Shown piece after piece: positions 46,318 to 56,174 of a stretch of 64,000 bases of DNA (position 1 is the first letter of the stretch; each line of letters opens with the position of its first letter). This DNA is from Hydrogenovibrio thermophilus (GTDB taxonomy: Bacteria > Pseudomonadota > Gammaproteobacteria > Thiomicrospirales > Thiomicrospiraceae): NCBI RefSeq assembly GCF_004028275.1, contig NZ_CP035033.1, forward strand, positions 620,001-684,000, given 5' to 3'. Position numbers and translations under genes: made by a program. The notes under the pieces are model-generated. The model worked only from the letters and a program-made list of their open reading frames with translations, was not told the origin of the DNA and did not search any database.

Positions 46318-47274
46318 ATGCACTTGATACGGGGTTTACACAATTTGGATTCGGTTCGAGACGCGTTCCGTCAGGGCTGTGTGTTGACCATCGGCAATTT
46401 CGACGGCGTGCATCTCGGGCATCGAGCCATTTTGCAGCAGGTTCAGGACCTGGCGGCCGACAATGGTTTGCCGTCGGTGGTGATGGTGTTCGAACCGTTA
46501 CCGATCGAATATTTTGCGCCGCAATCCGCGCCGGTGCGTCTGATGAATTTACGTGAAAAACTGGCGGCGTTTCAGGACACCGAGGTGGATTATGTTTTGG
46601 TGTGCCGTTTTGATGAAGCCTTTGCCAACTGGACGGCCGACGATTTTGTTCAGAACCTGTTGAAAGAGCGCTTGAATGTGCGCCATCTGGTGATAGGTGA
46701 CGATTTTCGTTTTGGATGTCAGCGCCGCGGCAATTTCGAATTTTTGATGGCGCGCGGTGCGGAACTGGGCTTTGACGTTACCGATGTGGCGACATTTGAA
46801 GTGGACGGAGAGCGTGTGAGCAGCACCCGGGTGCGTCAGGCGTTGGCAGATCATGATTTACCGTTGGCCGGGCGGCTGTTGGGCGACGATTTCCGCTTTC
46901 AGGGCCGGGTGATTCATGGTCAAAAACTGGGCCGTAAAATCGGATTTCGAACCTTGAACCTGAACCCGAAACGCATCCAGATGCCGTTGGAAGGGGTCTA
47001 TGCGGTCAAGGTCAGTGGGTTGGACGAAGTGGATTGGCCGGGGGTAGCCAATATCGGTGTCAGGCCCACCGTCAACGGACAACGCCCTTCCATTGAGGTG
47101 CACTTGTTCGATTGGCAGAAAGACGTTTACGGCGCGCACATCGGCGTTAAAATAGAGCGTTTCATTCGCTCTGAAATGAAATTTGATTCGCTTGAAGCCC
47201 TGACGGATCAGATTCGACAGGATGTGCAGGTGGCGCGGCGAATGCACGGCCTGGAAGGCGGCACGGCGGATTGA
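46318..47274 (+). CDS. ribF: Bifunctional riboflavin kinase/FAD synthetase
   Basis: The 318-residue enzyme turns riboflavin into FMN and FAD. The N-terminal FAD-synthetase domain has TIGNFDGVHLGHRAIL (about residues 24-39) and the later SSTRVRQALADHDL; the C-terminal riboflavin-kinase domain has the GVYAVKV strand and NIGVRPTVNG. A perfect TATAAT at 46279-46284 lies 34 bases before the ATG. It is the first gene of ribF-ileS-lspA. Confidence 0.96.
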   Translation: MHLIRGLHNLDSVRDAFRQGCVLTIGNFDGVHLGHRAILQQVQDLAADNGLPSVVMVFEPLPIEYFAPQSAPVRLMNLREKLAAFQDTEVDYVLVCRFDEAFANWTADDFVQNLLKERLNVRHLVIGDDFRFGCQRRGNFEFLMARGAELGFDVTDVATFEVDGERVSSTRVRQALADHDLPLAGRLLGDDFRFQGRVIHGQKLGRKIGFRTLNLNPKRIQMPLEGVYAVKVSGLDEVDWPGVANIGVRPTVNGQRPSIEVHLFDWQKDVYGAHIGVKIERFIRSEMKFDSLEALTDQIRQDVQVARRMHGLEGGTAD

Positions 47275-47323
47275 TACCGCCGCCATGATGGAATTTTTAA
47301 AAATCTAAACTGAAGTTATCGAC

Positions 47324-50155
47324 ATGACAAAAGATTACAAACCGACATTAAACTTACCCGAAACCGATTTCCCGATGCGCGGCAACTTGCCGAATCGGGA
47401 ACCGAAGCAGGTCGAGCGTTGGATGCAGGCGAACCTGTATCGTAAAGTGCGTGAAGCCATGGCGGGGCGTCCGAAGTTTATTTTGCATGACGGGCCTCCG
47501 TATGCGAACGGTAACATTCACATCGGCCATACGGTCAATAAGGTGCTGAAGGATATGATTGTCAAATCCAAAGGGTTCTGTGGGTTTGACGCACCTTATG
47601 TGCCGGGCTGGGATTGCCACGGTTTGCCGATTGAATTGAATGTCGAGAAGAAAAAAGGCAAAGTCGGCCAGAAAATCGGTGCCACCGAATTCCGCCAGGC
47701 CTGCCGCGATTACGCTCAAAAACAAGTGGATGCGCAAATGGAGGGTTTCAAACGTCTGGGAGTCGTGGCGGATTGGGAACACCCGTATTTGACCAAGGAT
47801 TATCGTTTTGAAGCCAATGAGATTCGCGCTCTGGCGAAAATCGTCGAAAACGGCCATTTGATAAAAGGCACCAAGCCGGTTTACTGGAGTGTCGGCGGTC
47901 ATTCCGCTTTGGCGGAAGCCGAGGTGGAGTATGAAGACAAGCGTTCTCATGCCATCGATGTGCGTTTCAAAGTCTTGGATGAAGCCGCGTTTTTCGAACG
48001 TTGTCATCATGTGGAAGCGCAGTTGGGCGAAGGGCCTTTGTCGGTGGTGATTTGGACCACGACGCCTTGGACCTTGCCGGCCAACCAGGCGGTCTCAATC
48101 AACCCGGAGTTGGAATACGCCGTGGTGCAGGTTGACGGCGAGAACGGGCCGGAGCGTCTGTTCCTGGCCGAGGCGCTTTTAAAAGACAGCATGGACAAAT
48201 GGGGCTTCGAAAACTATCGCGTCATCGCTTATGGCCGTGGCGACCAGTTTGAATTGATCCGTCTGCAACATCCATTTTACGATCGTATTGTCCCGCTGAT
48301 TCTGGGTGATCATGTCACCACCGATGCCGGGACCGGCTGTGTTCACACGGCGCCGGGGCACGGCCAGGAAGACTACGCAGTCGGTTTGAAATACGATTTG
48401 GAAGTGGATTGTCCGGTGGACGGTCGCGGTAATTATGTGGCGGGCACGCCGTTGTTCGAAGGCGAGAACGTCCTTAAAGCCGACGACCATGTGATCGAGG
48501 TGTTGCAAGAACATCAGGCCTTGGTCCATCACGAAGCGATTGTGCACAGTTATCCGCACTGCTGGCGAACCAAAACGCCGTTGATTTTCCGTGCCACCCC
48601 GCAATGGTTCATCAGCATGACGGAAGGTAATCTACGCCAACAAGCCATGGACGCCATCCAAAAAGTGGAATGGGTGCCGGATTGGGGGAAAGCTCGTATC
48701 GAAGGCATGGTTGATGGCCGTCCGGACTGGTGTATTTCCCGTCAGCGTTTCTGGGGCGTGCCGATTCCGATTTTCATTCATAAAGCCACCGGCACCATGC
48801 ATCCGAATACCGTCGAGATGATGGAAAAAGTGGCTCAGATGGTGGAAGAAAAATCCATCGACGCTTGGTATGATCTGGAACCGGAAGAGTTGCTGGGCGC
48901 GGAAGCGGACGATTATGAAAAAGTCACCGACATTCTGGACGTCTGGTTCGATTCGGGGATTTCACATTTCGCTGTGCTGGAGCAGCGTGATGAGTTGACG
49001 ACACCGGCGGATTTGTATCTGGAAGGGTCCGACCAACATCGTGGCTGGTTCCAATCTTCATTGTTGACGTCCTTGGCAATCCGCGGCGAAGCGCCGTATA
49101 AGCAGGTGCTGACGCACGGCTTTACCGTCGATAAAGACGGCAAGAAAATGTCGAAGTCCAAAGGCAATGTGGTCGCGCCGCAGGACATCGCCAATAAGTT
49201 CGGGGCCGATATTTTGCGTTTGTGGATTGCCGCCGCCGATTACCGTTATGAAATGACGGTGTCCGACGAAATCATTCAGCGTACGGCGGATGCTTATCGT
49301 CGTATCCGCAATACCTCGCGGTTCCTGCTGGCGAATATCAACGGTTTCGATCCGAAAACCGATGCCGTGCCGTATGACGAGATGTTACCGCTGGATCAGT
49401 GGGCCGTCGGTCAGGCCGCACAAATTCAACAGGAAGTGGAAGCGGCCTATGAGTCCTATCATTTCCATACCATTTATCAAGCGGTGACGCACTTCTGTTC
49501 GGTCGAACTGGGCGCGTTTTATCTGGATGTCATCAAAGACCGTCAGTACACCTGTAAAGCGGACAGTTTGCCGCGACGTTCCGCGCAAACGGCCTTGTAT
49601 CACATCGTGGAAGCCTTGACGCGTTGGATTGCACCGATTTTGAGTTTCACCGCCGAGGAAATTTGGCAGTCGTTACCGGGTGACCGTTCCGACACCATCT
49701 TTACCGAACAGTGGTACAACGGCTTGACGGCATTGGACGAAACGCAACCGATGAATTCGGCCTATTGGGCGCGGATGATGGAGGTGCGTTCAGCGGTCGC
49801 CAAGCAATTGGAACAGTTGCGAAATGACGGTGTGGTGAAAGGCTCTTTGACCGCCGAAGTGACGCTGTATGCCGACGGCGATCTGTTCGAGCAGATTCAA
49901 GCCTTGCAGGACGAATTGCGTTTTGTGTTGATTACCTCTTACGCCACTGTGAAACCGGTATCCGAAAAAACCGATACCGCGGTCACTACCGATGTGGATG
50001 GTTTGTGGGTGGATGTTGGGGCGGCCGATAAACCGAAATGCGGTCGCTGCTGGCATCATCGAGAAGATGTCGGGTCGCACAGTGAAGACGAGGATTTGTG
50101 TCAACGTTGTATTGATAATGTCTATGGCGAAGGAGAGCAACGTCAGTTTGCTTAA
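47324..50155 (+). CDS. ileS: Isoleucyl-tRNA synthetase
   Basis: This 943-residue class I synthetase shows [20 protein letters not shown] (HIGH motif near residue 60), an editing domain with [12 protein letters not shown] (about residue 240) and [10 protein letters not shown] near residue 608. The C-terminal zinc finger is [10 protein letters not shown]...[11 protein letters not shown]. The length is normal for the bacterial type 1 enzyme. A palindrome copy with one change (CCAGGCCTGC, 47695-47704) encodes Gln-Ala-Cys. Confidence 0.98.
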   Translation: MTKDYKPTLNLPETDFPMRGNLPNREPKQVERWMQANLYRKVREAMAGRPKFILHDGPPYANGNIHIGHTVNKVLKDMIVKSKGFCGFDAPYVPGWDCHGLPIELNVEKKKGKVGQKIGATEFRQACRDYAQKQVDAQMEGFKRLGVVADWEHPYLTKDYRFEANEIRALAKIVENGHLIKGTKPVYWSVGGHSALAEAEVEYEDKRSHAIDVRFKVLDEAAFFERCHHVEAQLGEGPLSVVIWTTTPWTLPANQAVSINPELEYAVVQVDGENGPERLFLAEALLKDSMDKWGFENYRVIAYGRGDQFELIRLQHPFYDRIVPLILGDHVTTDAGTGCVHTAPGHGQEDYAVGLKYDLEVDCPVDGRGNYVAGTPLFEGENVLKADDHVIEVLQEHQALVHHEAIVHSYPHCWRTKTPLIFRATPQWFISMTEGNLRQQAMDAIQKVEWVPDWGKARIEGMVDGRPDWCISRQRFWGVPIPIFIHKATGTMHPNTVEMMEKVAQMVEEKSIDAWYDLEPEELLGAEADDYEKVTDILDVWFDSGISHFAVLEQRDELTTPADLYLEGSDQHRGWFQSSLLTSLAIRGEAPYKQVLTHGFTVDKDGKKMSKSKGNVVAPQDIANKFGADILRLWIAAADYRYEMTVSDEIIQRTADAYRRIRNTSRFLLANINGFDPKTDAVPYDEMLPLDQWAVGQAAQIQQEVEAAYESYHFHTIYQAVTHFCSVELGAFYLDVIKDRQYTCKADSLPRRSAQTALYHIVEALTRWIAPILSFTAEEIWQSLPGDRSDTIFTEQWYNGLTALDETQPMNSAYWARMMEVRSAVAKQLEQLRNDGVVKGSLTAEVTLYADGDLFEQIQALQDELRFVLITSYATVKPVSEKTDTAVTTDVDGLWVDVGAADKPKCGRCWHHREDVGSHSEDEDLCQRCIDNVYGEGEQRQFA

Positions 50156-50178
50156 AATCGGCCAGGCCTGGTCGGTTT
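50155..50178 (+). terminator. Hairpin between ileS and lspA containing CCAGGCCTGG
   Basis: AAATCGGCCAGG pairs with CCTGGTCGGTTT using two G-U pairs. No T-run follows, so it may attenuate rather than stop ileS-lspA transcription. Confidence 0.45.
50162..50171. repeat. CCAGGCCTGG palindrome, exact, intergenic
   Basis: The copy lies between ileS and lspA, with AAAAT upstream and GGTTT downstream. Confidence 0.95.
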
Positions 50179-50197
50179 CACCATTCGACGTATCGTT

Positions 50198-50722
50198 ATG
50201 ACGCATTCCACCTCTCTTTCCCAAACGGCGCTGAAAACGCTGTGGCTCGCTGTTGTGCTGCTGGTGTTGGATCAGTTGACCAAGTATTGGGCCAACACCG
50301 GTTTGATACTGGGCGAGCCGGTGGCGATTCTGCCGCATTTGAACTTCACGCTGGTCTATAACTATGGCGCGGCCTTCAGTTTCCTGGCGGATATGGGCGG
50401 CTGGCAACGCTGGCTGTTCACCGGATTGGCGCTGGGGGTCAGCGGCGCTCTGCTTTTCTGGTTATCCAAGCTGCCGAAGGTGTGGAGTGCGGAAACCGTT
50501 GGCATCAATCTGATTCTGAGCGGTGCCATCGGTAACGTCATTGACCGGATTCTGTTCGGTCGGGTGACCGACTTCGTCGACTTCTATATTGGTTCCTGGC
50601 ATTACGCCACCTTTAATGTGGCCGATATGGCGATTAATATCGGGGCGGGATTATTGATTCTGTCCGAATTCTGGTTAAAGCCGAGACGTGAAAAGCGCGC
50701 CGTGCAACGCGACGAATCTTAA
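50198..50722 (+). CDS. lspA: Lipoprotein signal peptidase II
   Basis: The 174-residue inner-membrane aspartic protease cleaves lipoprotein signal peptides before the lipidated cysteine. It has four hydrophobic helices. The conserved segments NYGAAFSFL, GNVIDRILFGRVTDFVDFY and FNVADMAI carry the two catalytic aspartates. Position behind ileS is the classical ribF-ileS-lspA order. With lnt and the several lipoproteins of this window it belongs to the same maturation pathway. Confidence 0.96.
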   Translation: MTHSTSLSQTALKTLWLAVVLLVLDQLTKYWANTGLILGEPVAILPHLNFTLVYNYGAAFSFLADMGGWQRWLFTGLALGVSGALLFWLSKLPKVWSAETVGINLILSGAIGNVIDRILFGRVTDFVDFYIGSWHYATFNVADMAINIGAGLLILSEFWLKPRREKRAVQRDES

Positions 50723-50763
50723 GCCTTTCCTCTTTCAATTCTTTTCCAAGCCTTTTGGTGATG

Positions 50764-50922
50764 TCAGTCTGACGTCTTCGGTGACGATTGGGTTTGCTGC
50801 GCCTGTTGCTTGGCTTTTTCGGATTTTTCCAGTTGATTGGCGAGTTTGGTGAGGCGGCTTTGTAGCTTCCAGAATAAGTAGGCCGGTTGTTCGCACACAT
50901 CGGGTTTGGGTGTTTTGAGCAT
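50764..50922 (-). CDS. Possible small hypothetical protein
   Basis: A frame of 52 residues (MLKTPKPDVCEQPAYLFW...) with a helical middle and a Gln/Ser/Lys-rich tail. An AGG lies 10 bases before the ATG; a longer frame begins at 50967 without a ribosome site. It fills part of the 303-base gap between lspA and mltB. No homologue is recalled, and it could be chance. Confidence 0.3.
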   Translation of the reverse strand: MLKTPKPDVCEQPAYLFWKLQSRLTKLANQLEKSEKAKQQAQQTQSSPKTSD

Positions 50923-51025
50923 GTCCGCTGACCTGTCTAACGGTTTGAAATGTCGTTTAAAGACCATTATAGCCGATTGCGAATGATCACAATCGGCCTG
51001 TCAAAGGTGTTGATGACTGTATCGA

Positions 51026-52249
51026 CTAACGAACGGTTTTCTGTAAGATTTTCAGCATGCGATAGGATGGATAGCCGTCGGCCGGCAAGCCATTTTGCAG
51101 TTGGAAAGCGCGCAGAGCGCTGCGGGTTTTGCTGCCGGCAATGCCGTCGATTTTACCGATGTCTTCACCGGCCAGGGCCAGGCGTTCTTGCAATTCTTTG
51201 ATTTGGTCGCGGGTGAGCGACTTGTCGTCTTTCGGAGCGGTTTTGCTCAATGGCGGGCGCCCGACGATGCGATCCGCCAGATGACCGACGGCGAGGGCGT
51301 AACTGTCGGAACGGTTCCAGCGCTTGATGACGTCGAAGTTATCGAAGACCAAAAACGCCGGGCCGCGATAGTCGTACGGTAAGAGCAGGGCGGCTTTCAT
51401 GTCGGCCTCCGGTAACGGGCGACCGTCCGCCAGTTTTAAACCGAGTTGGCGCCAGTCATCCAGGGAGCGTTTAGTCCGCCCGTCGGCTAAGGCCAGGTCG
51501 AAGTTTTCCGGAAGTGTCACTTCCCGTCCCCAGTTTTCTTCACGTTGCCATCCCAATTCATTCAGGAAGTTCCCCATTGAGAAGAACACGTCCGGCAGGC
51601 TGTTCCAAAGGTCGCGTTTGCCGGAGTTGTCGGCATCCACTGCATATCTTAGATAGTTGCTGGGCATGAATTGGCATTGTCCCATGGCGCCGGCCCAAGA
51701 GCCTTTCATTTGGGCCGGGTCAATATGGCCCTGGTCGATAATGCGTAAAGCAGCCATGAGTTCTTTCTGAAAAAATTCGGAGCGACGTGGGTCGTACGAT
51801 AGTGTGGCCAGGGATTCGATAATCGGGGTGTTGCCGGTGTAACCGCCGAAATTGGTTTCCATGCCCCAGAAGGCAATCAGAAAACGCCCTGGAACACCGT
51901 ATTCGCGCGTGACTTCCTGCAGTTGGGGTTTGTACTTTTCATACAGCTTTTGACCGGTTTCAATGCGCCAGTCGGTGACGGCACGGTTGAAGTATTGCCA
52001 GAAGGTGCGGGTGAATTCCGGTTGACGGCGATCCAATTCCAGAACGCGTTCATTCAAATGCACATTTTTGAATGCTTTGTTCAGGGTCTGCTGGGAAATG
52101 CCGTCCTGACGGGCCTGTTTTTTGAAGCCTTTTAGCCAGGCCTGGAAATCGGCTTCGGATTGTGGCGGAGGATCATAGGCCATGGCCGGCGACTGTGCCA
52201 GCAGGAAGGATATGCAAACCGTGAAAAAAAGTCGTGTGATGAATGTCAT
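51026..52249 (-). CDS. mltB: MltB-type lytic murein transglycosylase with peptidoglycan-binding domain
   Basis: This 407-residue periplasmic enzyme cleaves peptidoglycan to 1,6-anhydro products. A signal peptide of about 24 residues (ending SPAMAYDPP) lacks a lipobox, so it is soluble, unlike E. coli MltB. The catalytic Glu is in FLIAFWGMETNFGGYTGN (about residue 130), the family motif GSWAGAMGQCQFMPSNYL follows, and a PG_binding_1 domain (IGKIDGIAGSKTRSALRAFQ) ends the protein. One exact palindrome is read as Gln-Ala-Trp. Confidence 0.94.
   Translation of the reverse strand: MTFITRLFFTVCISFLLAQSPAMAYDPPPQSEADFQAWLKGFKKQARQDGISQQTLNKAFKNVHLNERVLELDRRQPEFTRTFWQYFNRAVTDWRIETGQKLYEKYKPQLQEVTREYGVPGRFLIAFWGMETNFGGYTGNTPIIESLATLSYDPRRSEFFQKELMAALRIIDQGHIDPAQMKGSWAGAMGQCQFMPSNYLRYAVDADNSGKRDLWNSLPDVFFSMGNFLNELGWQREENWGREVTLPENFDLALADGRTKRSLDDWRQLGLKLADGRPLPEADMKAALLLPYDYRGPAFLVFDNFDVIKRWNRSDSYALAVGHLADRIVGRPPLSKTAPKDDKSLTRDQIKELQERLALAGEDIGKIDGIAGSKTRSALRAFQLQNGLPADGYPSYRMLKILQKTVR
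52136..52145. repeat. CCAGGCCTGG palindrome, exact, in mltB
   Basis: Read on the minus strand as Gln-Ala-Trp; CTTTTAG precedes it and AAAT follows. Confidence 0.95.
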
Positions 52250-52387
52250 AAAAAATTATAAGCCGGTGTTCAAATGTGCATTTTTGTATATAAGTGCGTT
52301 CTAATAATGTCGCCACAGGGAGGCCATTTTACTAAAGTGGCTTGTCGTAATGCAGTAAAATAACGTTTTTGTCGATAGGTAATTTCA

Positions 52388-54604
52388 ATGTGTCGTTTTT
52401 TTGCAACGTCTCCGCCGGGCTTGAACGAACTGCTTCGTGAAGAGTTGACCGGTTTCGGAGCGGAAAATATCAAAATCCAGCCAACGGGCGCGACCTTTGA
52501 AGGCCCTTTGGATGTCGGGTATCGAACCTGCCTTTGGTCACGCTTGGCGAATCGGGTCTATTATGTGTTGTTGGAAACCGAGGTGCCGAATCAGGAAGCC
52601 TTGAGCGGCCTGGTGGCGTCCATCGATTGGGTTCAGCATGTGGCGCAGGACGGGACTTTTGCGGTGTCCTTTACCGGGAAAGGGCTGGGCATCGAACACA
52701 GTCATTATGGTGCGTTGAAAATCAAAGACGGCATCGTCGATTATTTCCGTGAGCGCTACCAAACACGTCCGTCGGTGGATGCGACCACACCGGACATTCG
52801 CGTACACGGTCACGTCAATCGCAATCATTTGACGCTGAGCCTGGATTTGACCGGCTACAGCTTGCACCAACGCGGTTATCGCGAAGGCACGCAGGTGACG
52901 GCACCCTTGAAAGAAAATGTCGCGGCGGCGATTTTGATGCGGGCGAATTGGCCGGAAATCGCCAAACGCGGTGGTTCGCTGTATGACCCCATGTGCGGTT
53001 CCGGTACTTTTCTGATCGAAGCGGCGATGATGGCCTCCGATACGGCGCCAGGCCTGGCCAAATCCGGTGAAATGTTGCTGAACTATTGGCGTGGTCATGA
53101 CGAAGTCCTGTGGGAAAATTTGCTCGAGGAAGCCGAACAACGCGAAACCGACGGTTTGCGTCAGTTGCCGATGATTTACGGTTCCGACATTTCGCATAAG
53201 TCCTTGGACATTGCCCGCGAAGCGATTCAAGCGGCCGGTTACGACGACGTGATTGAAATCAAGCAAATGAGCGTTGAGCAGGGACGAAAATGGGGCGATT
53301 GGCCGACCGGCTTGATTGTGACCAATCCGCCGTATGGGGAACGCCTGAGCGATGAAGAATCGGTCAAACAGATTTACATGCAACTGGGCGAATATCTGAA
53401 ATTGGAATTCAAAGATTGGAAAGCGGCGGTGCTGACCTGTAATACCGAGTTGGGCATGTATTTGGGCATTAAAGCAAAACGTTCGCACGACTTTTACAAC
53501 GGTGCCATGGCGTGTCGTTTGTTCCGTTTTGATTTGGATGAAAGCTTATTCCGCCAACCGGCCTTGCAGGTCAAGTCGGATTTGGTGTCTCAAGTCCGCC
53601 GCTTGCAACCGGAATTGGCAGAGTCCGATAACGCACGCATGGTGGCCAATCGCATCCACAAGAATATGAAAGGGCTGAAAAGCTGGGTGAAGCAGCAGGA
53701 CATTCGAGCCTATCGTGTTTACGATGCCGACATCCCGGAATACGCCCTGGCGATTGATTTGTACGATACGCTGGAAAGCGGTTTGTGGGTGGTGGTGGCT
53801 GAATACGCGCCGCCGAAAACCGTTAACCCGACCAAGGCGAAGCGCCGCTTGTATGAAGCCTTGTCGGTGTTGCCGGAGGTGTTCGATGTGGCCGCGGAAC
53901 GCATTGTGTTCAAAGTGCGCAGTCAGCAAAAAGGCCAGGACCAGTACGAAAAAATGGACGAGCAGAAAGCCTTTTTCACCGTGTTGGAAAACCAAACCAA
54001 AATCCGCGTCAACTTCACCGATTATCTGGACACCGGTTTGTTTCTGGACCACCGGGATGTGCGCCGGGAAGTGGCGAAGCTGGCCAGCGGCAAACGTCTG
54101 TTGAACTTGTTCTGTTACACCGCCAGCGCCACGGCGGAAGCCGTCAAAGCCGGTTGTAAAGGCAGTTTGAGTTTGGATATGTCGAAAACCTATTTGTATT
54201 GGGCCAAGCACAATTTCATGTGCAACGATATCGATGAACGTCAGCACCGTTTGCAGCAGGAAAACGTATTGGAATGGTTGGATAAGGAAACCGATGGTTC
54301 GTCTAAAACGCCGTCCGAGACCTTTGATGTGATTTTCCTGGATCCGCCGTCGTTTTCGACCTCCAAGCGCATGGAAGGCACCTTGGACATTCAGCGTGAT
54401 CATGTGGATTTAATCCGCAAAACCTTGACGCTGTTGGCACCGGGCGGGCATTTGGTGTTCTCGAACAATCTGCGTAAGTTCAAACTGGATCAAGCGGCGT
54501 TTGCCGACGATTGGGCCATTGAAAACATTACCCAGCGTACCTTGCCGAAAGACTTCGCCCGTAATCCAAAAATCCACCAGGCCTGGGTGTTTTCGGCGAA
54601 ATAA
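52388..54604 (+). CDS. rlmL: Bifunctional 23S rRNA methyltransferase RlmKL
   Basis: The 738-residue fusion enzyme carries two methyltransferases for helix 74 of 23S rRNA. The N-terminal part has a THUMP domain (about 40-155) and the RlmL domain for m2G2445 (YDPMCGSGTFLIEAAMMA near residue 200; IVTNPPYGERL near 316). The C-terminal RlmK domain for m7G2069 has NLFCYTASATAEAVKAG near residue 572 and FLDPPSFSTSKRM near 654. The organisation equals E. coli RlmL. Two exact palindromes lie inside it, one read as Pro-Gly-Leu and the other as Gln-Ala-Trp. Confidence 0.96.
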   Translation: MCRFFATSPPGLNELLREELTGFGAENIKIQPTGATFEGPLDVGYRTCLWSRLANRVYYVLLETEVPNQEALSGLVASIDWVQHVAQDGTFAVSFTGKGLGIEHSHYGALKIKDGIVDYFRERYQTRPSVDATTPDIRVHGHVNRNHLTLSLDLTGYSLHQRGYREGTQVTAPLKENVAAAILMRANWPEIAKRGGSLYDPMCGSGTFLIEAAMMASDTAPGLAKSGEMLLNYWRGHDEVLWENLLEEAEQRETDGLRQLPMIYGSDISHKSLDIAREAIQAAGYDDVIEIKQMSVEQGRKWGDWPTGLIVTNPPYGERLSDEESVKQIYMQLGEYLKLEFKDWKAAVLTCNTELGMYLGIKAKRSHDFYNGAMACRLFRFDLDESLFRQPALQVKSDLVSQVRRLQPELAESDNARMVANRIHKNMKGLKSWVKQQDIRAYRVYDADIPEYALAIDLYDTLESGLWVVVAEYAPPKTVNPTKAKRRLYEALSVLPEVFDVAAERIVFKVRSQQKGQDQYEKMDEQKAFFTVLENQTKIRVNFTDYLDTGLFLDHRDVRREVAKLASGKRLLNLFCYTASATAEAVKAGCKGSLSLDMSKTYLYWAKHNFMCNDIDERQHRLQQENVLEWLDKETDGSSKTPSETFDVIFLDPPSFSTSKRMEGTLDIQRDHVDLIRKTLTLLAPGGHLVFSNNLRKFKLDQAAFADDWAIENITQRTLPKDFARNPKIHQAWVFSAK
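53048..53057. repeat. CCAGGCCTGG palindrome, exact, in rlmL
   Basis: Read as Pro-Gly-Leu; CCAAAT follows it. Confidence 0.95.
54577..54586. repeat. CCAGGCCTGG palindrome, exact, at the 3' end of rlmL
   Basis: Read as Gln-Ala-Trp, seven codons before the stop; AAAAATCCA precedes and GTGTTTT follows. Confidence 0.95.
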
Positions 54605-54625
54605 ACGTTTTCTAACGTGGAAAGC

Positions 54626-54639
54626 TTGATTTGCATTAA
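54626..54639 (+). promoter_or_regulatory. FNR/ANR-type site upstream of hemN
   Basis: TTGATTTGCATTAA matches the FNR consensus TTGATNNNNATCAA at 9 of 10 fixed positions. A -10-like TAGAAT lies at 54679-54684, which would put the site near -60, a class I activator position. The next gene is the oxygen-independent hemN. Confidence 0.65.
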
Positions 54640-54745
54640 GTCTGGTGAGCGTCGTCGGGCGTGCGAACCTTTTTTTGTTAGAATGCCGCGGTGCCGTCTT
54701 TGATGATGGCGGTTACCCGTAATGATAATGCCATAGGAATCCCGC

Positions 54746-56128
54746 ATGGAACAGAGTATTCGATTCGACGAAGATTTGATTAAGCGTTATAACCAGTCCG
54801 GACCGAGGTACACCTCGTATCCGACGGCGGTGCAGTTTGACGAATCGTTCGGAATTCCCGAGTATCAGGCCGCGGCCGAGCGCAGTAATGCCTCGGATCG
54901 TAATCTGTCGCTGTATTTTCATATTCCGTTTTGCGATACGGTGTGTTTTTTCTGTGCCTGCAACAAGGTTTGGACACGGGACCGCAGCAAAACCACGCCT
55001 TACCTAGACCGCTTGTATCGTGAAATCGAAATGCAATCCAAGCTGTTCGACCCGAGCCGTAAAGTGGACCAGTTGCACTGGGGCGGCGGTACGCCGACTT
55101 TCATCAATATGGATGAAATGCGTGAGCTGATGACGGTGACGCGCCAGCACTTTAATCTTCATGATGACGATTCCGGCGAGTATTCGATTGAAATCGACCC
55201 GCGCGAAGCGAATAAAGAATCCGTCAAGTTGTTGCGTGACTTGGGCTTTAACCGTATGAGCCTCGGCGTGCAGGATTTCGACCCGAAAGTACAGAAGGCG
55301 GTGAACCGTATTCAGACCGAAGCCCAAACCTTTGAAGTGTTGGAAGGTGCGCGGGAGGCCGGGTTCATGTCGGTGAACGTGGACTTGATTTACGGTTTGC
55401 CGCATCAGACCGAAGCCGGCTTTATGGCGACCTTGGACAAGGTCTTGGCGGTGGAACCGGATCGTTTCTCGGTCTTCAATTATGCCCATATGCCGAGCAT
55501 GTTCCCGACCCAGAAAAAAATGAATGAAGCCGATATGCCGTCGCCGGATGAAAAACTGGCGATTTTGCATGCCACCACCAACCGACTGCTGGAAGCCGGC
55601 TATGTTTACATTGGTATGGATCATTTTGCCAAGCCGGACGATGAGTTGGCGGTGGCGCAACGTAACGAAACCCTGTATCGGAATTTCCAGGGCTATTCCA
55701 CGCATGCCGAATGCGATTTGGTTGGCATGGGCGCGACGTCGATTTCGTTGATTAATAACACCTATGCGCAGAACTACAAGTCGTTAAACGACTATTATGC
55801 GGCGATCGATGCGGGGCTCTTGGCGGTGTTCCGTGGCGTGACTTTGACCGAAGACGATGAATTGAGACGGGATGTGATTACCCGTTTGATCAGCCACTTC
55901 CATTTGAATTTTGCCAAGGTCGAGCAGCAGTGGGGCATTGTCTTTAACGAATATTTCGAACAAGCGCTGCCGAGGTTGGCACCAATGGTGGAAGATGGTT
56001 TGATCGAGTTGACGGAAACGGATTTATACGTCACCGCCGCCGGGCGCTTGCTGATTCGCAATATCTGTATGGTGTTTGACGCTTATTTGAAGCCGGGCAC
56101 CCAAAATCGCTTTTCCAAAGTGATTTGA
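54746..56128 (+). CDS. hemN: Oxygen-independent coproporphyrinogen III oxidase
   Basis: This 460-residue radical-SAM enzyme makes protoporphyrinogen IX without oxygen. The cluster motif is PFCDTVCFFCACNK (Cys-x3-Cys-x2-Cys-x-Cys, about residues 61-72), with HWGGGTPTF for SAM near residue 112. The N-terminal LIKRYNQSGPRYTSYPTA and a HemN C-terminal domain distinguish true HemN from HemW. An FNR-like site upstream fits induction at low oxygen. It is convergent with the HDOD gene. Confidence 0.97.
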   Translation: MEQSIRFDEDLIKRYNQSGPRYTSYPTAVQFDESFGIPEYQAAAERSNASDRNLSLYFHIPFCDTVCFFCACNKVWTRDRSKTTPYLDRLYREIEMQSKLFDPSRKVDQLHWGGGTPTFINMDEMRELMTVTRQHFNLHDDDSGEYSIEIDPREANKESVKLLRDLGFNRMSLGVQDFDPKVQKAVNRIQTEAQTFEVLEGAREAGFMSVNVDLIYGLPHQTEAGFMATLDKVLAVEPDRFSVFNYAHMPSMFPTQKKMNEADMPSPDEKLAILHATTNRLLEAGYVYIGMDHFAKPDDELAVAQRNETLYRNFQGYSTHAECDLVGMGATSISLINNTYAQNYKSLNDYYAAIDAGLLAVFRGVTLTEDDELRRDVITRLISHFHLNFAKVEQQWGIVFNEYFEQALPRLAPMVEDGLIELTETDLYVTAAGRLLIRNICMVFDAYLKPGTQNRFSKVI

Positions 56129-56138
56129 GTTTTGATTT

Positions 56139-56166
56139 AAGTCGTCCAGTTCTTTTGGAACGACTT
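56139..56166. terminator. Hairpin between convergent hemN and HDOD genes
   Basis: AAGTCGT pairs with ACGACTT, extended by CCA and TGG around an A bulge. There is no T-run, so its action as a terminator is uncertain. Confidence 0.4.
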
Positions 56167-56174
56167 GAATTACG

